Assembly (NCBI GenBank): GCA_036583965.1
Contig: JAZBQD010000001.1
Span: 17,106,108-17,170,107, forward strand
Length of the DNA: 64,000 nt
From: Prunella strophiata
Taxonomy: Eukaryota; Chordata; Aves; Passeriformes; Prunellidae
Direction: 5' to 3'
Translations under genes and position numbers: made by a program
Shown here: positions 55,006 through 64,000 of the stretch, piece after piece
Position numbering within the stretch: position 1 is the first letter of the stretch
How the letters are laid out: the number at the start of each line of letters is the position of its first letter
Notes under the pieces: model-generated
What the model was told of the DNA's origin: nothing
Database searches by the model: none
The model's input: only the letters and a program-made list of their open reading frames with translations

Positions 55006-58000
55006 CACAGTGGTTTGGCTGAACTGGTTTTTCTGCCTGTTCATAGCAGGGCTGAAGGGTCTTCACCCATCAGCAGGATGATTTATGTCCTAAATGTGGG
55101 ATGGGTGACCTGCACCCTCTGCTCCTGACCCCTGGGGTTTTAGCCCACATCAGGTACAGCAGTTCCTACTGGGCCCATTTTGCTGTTTCCAGTTTTTTTG
55201 GCTGCTTTGGTGTGGAAATATCTCTCAGGCTTTCCATAAACATTGTGTGTGGGCATTAGTTTTGCCATCAGCAAGGACAGACACATCTACAGTGACACAG
55301 AAATAAATGCAGATATGGGTACAGCCTGCTTTATGGAAACACTGCTGAAATCCAGGAATATTACACTGTTAGTGCAAGTGAACAAGTTATGGGTTATGAC
55401 TTGGTTATTGCATGGAAACTTTGCAGTCCAGGCCTCGGGCTCTGATGTAAATGCCTTGGTTTGAGCTGGCAGTGGTTATGTGAGGTGATTGGATCCGTGG
55501 TAGTGCTTTCATCAGGCACACAGACAAATAAATCTCACCTTGAAGCTGTGTGCTGACATCTGCATAACTTTGTTTTATCGCCCACTTCCCATCCAGTTCC
55601 AAAGAGTAACTTAGGAAAGGAAATTTAAGGAAAAAGAGATGATCCATGTTGAGAAAGAAAAAAAGAATTTGGCACTTGAGTATAAAATTCTGTAGGTTAT
55701 ATTATATAGTATGTGCAATGCACAATTCAATGCTTAGTATTCTTTTAAAGAGGACCAAAATTTGCATAATGTTGTAATAAAAGTTGTTTGCAGATATGCA
55801 ACCAGCATTTATTCTGCAAAACAGGATATTTTCTAATACTTGGCCCTTCCCCAAATCCTCATGTTGCTTATGTGAGCTCACAGAGTTTATTATAATATTT
55901 GTAGTAGAAATCTCTAATTTGATAATTCTCTAGTGAGTTTAATGAGCCTGAAAAGTGACATTTAGAGCTAGTTTTCTCTTTGTGCTTTGAAAAATGAAAT
56001 ACAAGTAGTTATCTGTTAAATGAGATAATTACAGTGCTACTTTGCTAAAGGCACATATTAGTGATTTTTAGCTTGTTTCGCTTAATTAGAGCTTTACAAA
56101 ATGTGGAGTGACAACCTGCTAAGAGACCTGTTGGAACAGTTACTGAGACTGTGAAATAAAACCAGTTGTTCTAAACAAGTCACAAAAAGAGATTGATGAA
56201 ATGGCTGGCAGCTCAGGCAGAAATTCAAGCCTTGGCTGCATTAGAGCAAATGTAATAATAGCAGCAAGTAACCCATATTTTTAATTTTACTGATCTTTCT
56301 GCAATAATTATAAGGAACTTTTAATGTCTGTAATTAGAATGTTAGAGATAGGGTGACTTAGACCAGTGCTGCACTGTGAAAAATTGGATACTTACCATAA
56401 TTGAAAATTAATCACTTTTCATTACCAGGAAGGGATGCAGTGATTACTTTGAGTGGGCTGAGATGCATCACATGAATTATGGGCAAACAAATTCGTGTGG
56501 TTGAAGCTGGTGAGTTTGAGGCCAGTCTGTGCCAGGAGTACCTCTGCTGATGTAATATGATGGATAATGAAAATTGGGGTGTATTTGTTTGCCTGGTAAT
56601 TGCAGCCCAGAATTTTTACTTTGCTGGAAGTTCTGATGGGGAGGATCACTGAATTTTATCAGCACTGTCATTTTAAACTTCAGCTGGGCAGAGTCACCTA
56701 TAAAGCCAGATGTTATCCAACAAATTGATGCAGCTCTGCCAGAAGCCTCTGAGCAGGTTGGAGCAGTGAGGGAGGGAATAACCTGTGAGGTTTGTTTGTG
56801 GGCAGGAATGGATTGTGCATCATTACCTGTTAGCTGACCCACGCAGTGGTTGTGCAGAAAATCTGCTTTTCCCTGCTCAGATCATGGAAAGGCAGCTCCT
56901 CATCCCATGGAAACACCAAAATCTCTGGGGTTCAGGAGAGTTTGGTCTTTCTGGCAGATCCACTGTGGAGAAGGCAAGTTATTTTTCTGTTTAGTTGAAA
57001 AAGACCTCATTTATTTCTTCTTTAACCAGCTCTGCTCTTGTGCTGTGTGTCTTTGCTGATTTATGCCTTGAACCACCATGTGTGGCCCCCTCAGCACCCC
57101 ACAGTGCCTCTGCATTTAAAAGGTGGCATTTTATGCTCAAAAGATGATGTGAAAATGTCACCATCTTGCTCCACAATTCTTCTCCTTGTGCACCTGTCAC
57201 CGATTCCAGCTGCCAAATGCAAGGGCAGCAGGCAAACAAAATCTGCTCCAGACATTGTTTTGTAAGTTGGAAATTGTCTTTTGCCCAGATAGGGATTTCT
57301 CAAACCCCACCTGATTTTAGGAATGAGCATAGCTGTGAGGGAGATGCTCCCCTTGTGCTTGGCTCTAACTAGCTTTGTTCTGGCTGCAGCAGGAAAGGTG
57401 AAATAGAAGCTCTGGCTGTCCCTGAGTCTCCATGTGCACAGCTGCACTGTCCTGGCTCTGCACCTTCCTCTCCTGTCATTAGCCTGAGCAAGGATGTGGC
57501 TGCTCATGACTGGGTGATTGATGTCAAATGTAGTAGCAACATTAAATTTGTCTGAAATGGACAAAGAAAATCATTATTCACCGTAAAAATCTTGTCTAAA
57601 GTTCCCATCTAGCCAGAGCTGCTCCTAAATTACATTTGTATGAATTTTAAAATGTTTTTTTGAATTTCTTGGCCCATGATTGTTCCCAAGGTCACAAACT
57701 CAGAAAGCTGGGAACTGAGGCTTGCAGTGAAAAATGTGCCTGTAATATATCTTCATATTTGCAAATGTATTTTATTGCTGTCCATATCCTGTGAGAAAAA
57801 TCCAATGTTCTTAAAAGACAAGCACTGCTTGTTATAGAGACACTTATTAATGTTTATTAGAAACTCATTTCACTAACATCCATGGCTTTATTGGAAGTTC
57901 CTTAAGTAGCAAATCCAATTTCCTTTCTTATGCTTGTGCTTACTTAATTAACATCAAAAATTGAATGAGGCAAAAAACAAAGTTTGATATTCATTTTAAT

Positions 58001-59640
58001 AAGTTATATAAAGTTAGCATAATCTCATTGAGGCCATTCTTCATCGCTCCAACTGCAGACACAAAGTGCCTTTGCAGCTGTTTGGGGTTTTACATCATGT
58101 AGGGTAGATAACCTAGCAACTAATGAGAGAGCCAGGAGAGAAAGGAATTAATTTTCAAATAGACCCTTTATGGGCTGCCTTCTGGGGAGGCAGGACTTTG
58201 TGTGTGCTGGGCAGGGAGCTGGGGATGCTTGGATGCAGAAAAGGGCTGGGAGGAGGTGCTTGGCAGGAAACCTTCAGAAAACCATGCAGCAACCTCATGT
58301 TATTACAGCTATAAGGACAAAAAACTGGGGTCAGCCAGCAGAAAATCAGCCAGGAACCACAGGCTGTGATGGCTATGGGGACAGAAAACTGGGATCTACA
58401 GGAATTTTCCAGTGGCAGCAGCTTTTGTGTGTGCAGCATCCCACCCCGTGGTGAGGTCAGCCCCACACGTGCACCAGCTTGAGGCTGCTCCTGCTGCACT
58501 CCCATAAAAATATCCCCCATAAAAAAGATCATGTGATGTCTGTTGACCTCAGAACAAGCGTTATCATATTGGAAAGTAATGATAAAAAAATCCCCTACTA
58601 CAGTAAAGCTATTATAAGCTGGAGTGTTTGTGCCATTACTGGGGAATATGGTATTGATTTTTTAATAAATTATGCCATAACCTACATTTTTGCCTTAGGT
58701 TAAAATTTAACACCAGAGGCAGAGGAAAGGTACAATGCATGGGTATCAGACCAATATGTTTTACTCCACCCCAGACTTCAGCACAGGCTTGAAAATCAGG
58801 AGTGGTGGGGCCTTGGCCACCACCATTTGTGATGTCCCCTCTCCCCTGGCTCCTGGGCAGGACTGAGGACACAGAGGAGCAGCTGTGTAACCCCAAATAG
58901 CTTTGGCTGCTCTGCTGCCCCATTGCCTTCCAGATTGTGGAGGATTTAAAAGGAAATCATGACTCTTCCTTAGCTGTAAAATAATCTTGCTCCAGTAGTG
59001 CTGAATGTCAACGAGAAACGTCTCAGAAGTAATTTTATGGAAGCAAAAGAAAGAAAACCAACCCTATAACCATTGTGATATTTTGAAATTTAACATTTTT
59101 TGTGTGAAAGCAGATGAAGGTTTTCTTCCTAACTTTAATTTTTAAAATTTCTTCCTAATTTTGGAAGGAAAAATCAATGTCCTCAATGTTTTCACTCTTT
59201 TCTTCAAGGAAGGAGAGTAAAATATTTAAGGAAGAAAGGAAGTTCTACACTATTCTTCTAGTGGCTAAATATAAATATCCATGTAAATCTTGAGCTGTAT
59301 CACAGGTAATTAAGCAGGTAAATGGGGATAAAACCCAAGAAGTGTTTGCTAGAAGGGCTTTCAGTGCAAACCAAAGGCAGCTCTGTGTGTATCAACATTC
59401 AGCTCAGAGAGAGAAGGTGGGGAGGGACAGACATTTCTGCTTTGGATGGACACCTGCTACTCCTGTGTTGTAACCTTTACTCCTCAGACAACTATTTCAA
59501 AAGCTGGTTTTGCCTCCCATTTTCCACCCAGTTAGCATCAAACAGCTGCTCTTTTCCTCATAATTCACAGAAGCCCTGGCCAATGGGATGTTTTCTTGGA
59601 GGTTCTGAGGATATTGCTCCTTTACACCAATGTATATGGG
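55006..59640. other. Intergenic, partly conserved-looking
   Basis: 55660-56400 and 57580-58060 are AT-rich and repeat-free with several TAATTA cores (CTTGTTTCGCTTAATTAGAG near 56072). An imperfect 26-bp repeat (GACAAAAAACTGGGG and GACAGAAAACTGGGA) lies near 58316 and 58380. No exon or transposon was recognised. Confidence 0.45.
55910..56350. promoter_or_regulatory. Candidate conserved noncoding element
   Basis: AT-rich, repeat-free block with AGATAATTACAG, GTTTCGCTTAATTAG and GCAATAATTATAAG. Inferred only from composition and homeodomain cores. Confidence 0.25.
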
Positions 59641-62600
59641 ACAAAGGTGCCATAAGTAGAAATTATTGCTTCAAAATGAAATAAAATTATTGCTTCAAAA
59701 TGATGGAATAAATATTTTGGTGCAGGTACTTGTGCTTATGCTTTCCCTCTTTGTGTACCAGGGAAAATTCAGGTGTGTAAATGCCATCACTTTGAATACT
59801 CCTATCTCTGAAGGTGCCCTAATTTGCAGCAGAAAGTTCATTAAAGTCTGCAGTCCAGATCTCTGAACTCAGACTGCACTGCCCAAGGAGGGCAGGACAC
59901 CTTGAGGTGGAAGTTGGTGGGGGATACATCCAAACCTACCACAAATCACCCATGTGATGGAATTTGCAACAGGGTGAGCTGTTGGGAAAGCAGCTGACAC
60001 ACAGGAATGAGACCCAGGAGAAGGACACTGCTCCAGAAAAAGAAGAGCTGATGGATAGAATGGAGGTGGACTCACCAGCCCCACAAGTGAAAGCATATTT
60101 CCTGTGACACAGATATCTTATTAATGCTCTACTGACAAGGGGATTAACCCTCCAGGATAGCAGTTCCAGCAGTCTGCAATCACAAGTGTGTTTGTCTCCC
60201 TAAAACCAGCATTTGTGTATCATCTCTACATGGATGCTTGGGGAGTGCTGTGGAAAATTTGCTCCCTCAAAGCAGGAATAAACTCAGACAATTTTTAGAT
60301 ACTTACAAAAATATCCTCTAAGTAAAAAATTTAAAAGTCCCCATTAGTATTAAACATTTCCTTTTCATGCTGTCAGTGCTGCCACAGAAAGAGAAATGTA
60401 CCTCAGCTTGGCTCAAGCTTAAATTCCCTCTTTTCATGTTCTCTTTAAATAGCAGATTGTCAGCTTAAGAGACTTGTTGCTGGTGATGTCTGAGATTCAT
60501 GATCCACCTAAAAGAGCTGGGGACTTAATGGCTGCTTTTCATATCCTGATAACCACATTGTTTTGTGCTAGTCCCAGTGCTAAACCTGGCTTTAGTGGGG
60601 CTGCTCCTGACTTCCTACACTTGTGGAAGAGGGGATGGAGGGGATGTTGGCTTTCATGAAATCAAACAGCTGCAGCCAAAGCCAGGATTTTTCTCTCTAA
60701 GACACATGTGAACTTGTGGAGCTGTGCTACTTTGAAATACCTGGCTGGGATATCTGAGACATAACACTCTAAAATTAAAAATCGTGTTTGAAAATTCATA
60801 ATTAAAAAGGGACATCTGAAGCCAAACAGACAAAAATCAATGAACTTACTGGTCCTTCCTCAGTTAAGTAACAAAATTTGTTCAATTTGTTTTATGTCTC
60901 TAAGTGAGGAACCTTTTACTCACTTTGATTCATGGACAGAGGTTAGAAAATGGTACAGTGGAAAGGAAATTAACATTTAACCTGCCTGCCTGCATATCCG
61001 AGCTGATGTCTCAATGTGCTGCAGCTGTGAGTAAATTCTCCCAATAAACCAGACACAGAGTCTGTAATATTCATACAGCTACTTGTGCCTTCAGGAAAGC
61101 TCAGACAGTTTTCTGGCTATTAGAGACCAAATCAGGAAAATTAATCTGTGCAGGATGTGTTGCTACTGACATAAATCTGTATTTTTTTAGCTAAAACATA
61201 AGGGGTACATTGTTGGCCAACACACATCACTGCAGCTTCACAGACTTAAATCCTGACAGTGCCTGGGAAAATTGGTAATTTGCAGTCTGGAAACTAAAAA
61301 CTGGGTTGTTTTTTCCAGAATACAGTTATTCAAGAAGAGGCAATGATAGAGGAAAAACTGGCATTACTCCACATGATTGTGCAAATTAAACTCAAACTCT
61401 CCTTGTTAATCCCAGTCCAGGATCAGACCTATGTATAAGCAGACTTGAGGCCTTCTACATGTTCTTCCAGCCCCCCTAAAAGCACATTATAACAGGATTG
61501 GCTACAGCTCAGAGAGGCAAATAAAAAATATACTCAACGTGATCACATAATATTTGGTTTATGTAATGATTGAGGTTTTCCTTCAACAAATGGCACATGG
61601 GAGACTTGGTATCAGAAAAAGAGCTGCATCAGTTGCTGAGAGAGTGGCTAAGAGCTCAAAATAAAAGTGCAGAGTACATTTTTGATTTCATCAGGAAGCC
61701 TGAGGATCCTGCATGATGTCCCTCAATCTCGTTAGCACTTCATTATGTCCTGTCAAACGTGCCTGCACTGCAGCCAGGGTAAAGCTCAGCCCAAGGCATC
61801 TGAAGAACACCAGACACCTTTCAATTTTTTGATTTCTGGCTTTTTTTTCTTTATTTTTTTTTTTTAATTTTTATTTTTCAGAAGAACAAAGAGGGGTTGT
61901 GAACCAAGCATTTAGCAACGAGAAATAGAAAACCGAATAAAAATCATGAATCCAGCTTCTTTCCTTGCAAGCTGCAGTTTGCCATCCCCCCTACAGAAAG
62001 TTGTGGCTTTGGGTTTTTGGCTGTCAGGCTGGAGGTACAGCTTTATTTATTTATTTGTGGCCACCATTGCCATGTAAGCAATTGCAATACCACAAATCCT
62101 CAATTCTGGCACCTGAGAGACAATCAGACAAGAAGAGGAAGGAGAAGACCAGCTATGAAAGAAGAAAGTTGGTGTTTACACTCAGTGATGTGAGTAATCA
62201 GCTGTGATGGAGGAAAAAAGGCAGAAAAGGCCTGTAACACTTTAATTGGTGCTTTGAGAAAATATTATGGGGGATTTTTTGAAGTTTTCCAGAGTGAGAC
62301 TGTGTTTAATAAGTAGGATGATTAGGGTCTTTTTGTATTGATATTTTTGCTCCCTTCCTGGTAATAGCAGCCTAATCTCAGAGTAACAAAGACAGGTTCA
62401 CAAGATCTTATTTCCCTGGGAATTTGAGGCATGACTTCCTGGGAAGTTGGGGAGGACAAAGGAGCCCATTGCTCCTGCAGAGCTTTTCTGAGAATGGCTG
62501 CAAGGTGAGACAGGTTCCAGCTACAGCTGCAAGCAGAGATGCTGCCTCTGGATCAAAACCCATGGGAGCTTGAATTTACCCAAATATCTGTCTAATTTTG

Positions 62601-63535
62601 TGGCCTTCACTGTCCTCCTTGGCTGCACTGCTGTGCTCTGTGCCACATTAACCATGTGCTTTCAGAGATTAGGATGAAGAGCTTGGTCCCAGTCCCTGAC
62701 TAAGCAGTTTTGGATTACCCCAACAACATGTGACAGCCTTAAATTAGGACAACTGTCCCATTAAGGGACTCCCTGCATGTATCTGGAGAAACAGTTGTGA
62801 TAATCCCCCAGGTTGTTGCATTTGGAGGCAGAGTTGTCTTCTACAGGTGCTCAATTCCTCACCTGCTGTTGGTCACGGTGAGCTGGAGTTGTTTGAGGTC
62901 TTTGCCAGCACAGTTACATGGACTGGAATGAATTCAGGGACAACCCCATCTTCGTGCCCTGTGGCAAGCAGGGCCACCAGCCAGGGACAGCTCTCCCTTG
63001 TCACCTGGAATGAGGTGTGTGGGTCCCTTCCCATCACTGTGCTGAGTGGAGGGAAGAGATTTTGTATCTCTTTGTTTGTTTTAGGTAAATGCTTGATATT
63101 CTGGGTGCAGACTCTTACTGGTACTTATGGACCCTGTTCCTACTGAAATACTTTGAGGATGTGGGGTGTAGAAAACAAAAAAAAAAAAAAAAAAAGAAAA
63201 AGATAATGTTAAGATACAAGACAGTGGCAGCACCTTCTACTGTACAAACACATTTCTGTTTCAAATGGGTTTTGGTTCTGTTCCTTTGTAACTATTATTA
63301 GAACTAATTTCAAGATAGTAGCTTCCAATGCCTTTTTCAGAGAGAGACGTGGAGTAAAGTACCTGTCTGTGGCAGAAAGGGAAAAAAAGAGAGCTGCAGA
63401 ATGGAGAATAATGGTGTTTGAACCAAAAGGAAAAACGCTGTGGATGTGCCGTTAGATGCAGCTTTTTTGTTTGCACTTCATTTGATTATCAGTATTTTCA
63501 GCCATCTCACCATTAATACTCCCTGCAGGGAGGGG
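59641..63535. other. Intergenic, no gene seen
   Basis: A 24-bp imperfect tandem duplication lies at 59661-59703 (AATTATTGCTTCAAAATGA twice). T-rich tracts occur near 61839-61880, and a poly-A run at about 63176-63195. No exon or transposon was recognised. Confidence 0.5.
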
Positions 63536-63539
63536 CAGG

Positions 63540-64000
63540 GTTCATAGCCTTTTCAAAGCAGCACTAATGAGTGCCTTTAACTTAATAAAATGATCATTTG
63601 CCAACTACTTACCATAATGTGAACTAGATGCTTTCAGTCCAGAGATTAAAAGGAGTTTTCTTTGCAAAAGCACTGTAGTTGCTGCTACTGAATAAGTCAT
63701 ATACAGATATATATATAGATATATATATATAATGTTCATTGGTTATTGTTTTTGAAATCTTAAAATAGGTTGGAAGGAGTTGTTGGAGTCTATATTGTTT
63801 CAATAATATATGGATTATCACTCTCTAAATACGCAATGACATAAAAGGCAATAATGCCTTTTATGGATCCCATGTGGCCTATTACACTAATGATCCATGA
63901 ATAATGGGGTCAGGGGATGAGTTTTGAACAGTGCCTTTCTTTGTTGGTTGTTTTTCTCATTTATTTACCCAGGAAAATTCAGTTTTAAGTGTCTGCTTTT
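63540..64000. promoter_or_regulatory. AT-rich region with hairpin, candidate conserved element
   Basis: Contains a (TA)n-like stretch at about 63703-63731 and a perfect 11-bp-stem hairpin at 63840-63865 (arm CATAAAAGGCA, loop ATAA). The surrounding DNA is non-repetitive. A regulatory role is speculative. Confidence 0.22.

Noticed and set aside
55006..64000. GPR26 exons
   Set aside because: It is the next gene in human order, but no seven-transmembrane coding sequence is present. The gene must lie beyond the window.

Overview
This window is vertebrate nuclear DNA, almost certainly from a bird and probably a passerine. It has CpG-island promoters and GT-AG introns that are small for vertebrates. 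The 3' ends of CR1 LINEs, the typical avian interspersed repeat, are scattered through it, and there are three copies of one LTR family flanked by 6-bp target duplications. I see no bacterial, phage or plasmid features.

Two protein-coding genes can be read completely, both on the + strand. HMX2 (NKX5-2 type homeobox factor; CDS 2353-3856, two exons, 274 aa) lies in a GC-rich block at about 850-4030. BUB3 (spindle-checkpoint WD40 protein; coding exons 7577-16640, 326 aa) has a CpG-island promoter at about 4900-5133. The order HMX2-BUB3 on one strand matches human 10q26, where HMX3 lies upstream and a long gene desert separates BUB3 from GPR26. Neither HMX3 nor GPR26 is visible here.

Layout: 1-850 is 5' flank with an AT-rich, homeodomain-site-rich probable conserved element at 420-790. 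850-4140 is HMX2 with its CpG island and 3' end. 4900-5450 is the BUB3 promoter and 5' exon region. 7577-16983 is the BUB3 body. About 17,000-64,000 is a desert without recognisable exons. It holds eight CR1 fragment loci, three minus-strand solo LTRs (32882-33506, 43483-44104, 54375-54999), a 20-bp minisatellite of about 27 units (28455-28996), a TCCCAA array (38431-38485), and several AT-rich, repeat-free stretches with TAAT cores that look like conserved regulatory DNA for the HMX locus.

The most unusual observations are the jump in third-position GC between adjacent BUB3 exons (23/59 codons in exon 6, 65/71 in exon 7), a diverged duplication of about 200 bp flanking BUB3 exon 6, an LTR inserted into a CR1 with its target duplication intact, a 60-bp triplication at the 3' end of another CR1, and the minisatellite. 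I did not find a convincing new biological system. The conserved-element calls are judged from base composition and motifs only, because no alignment was possible.
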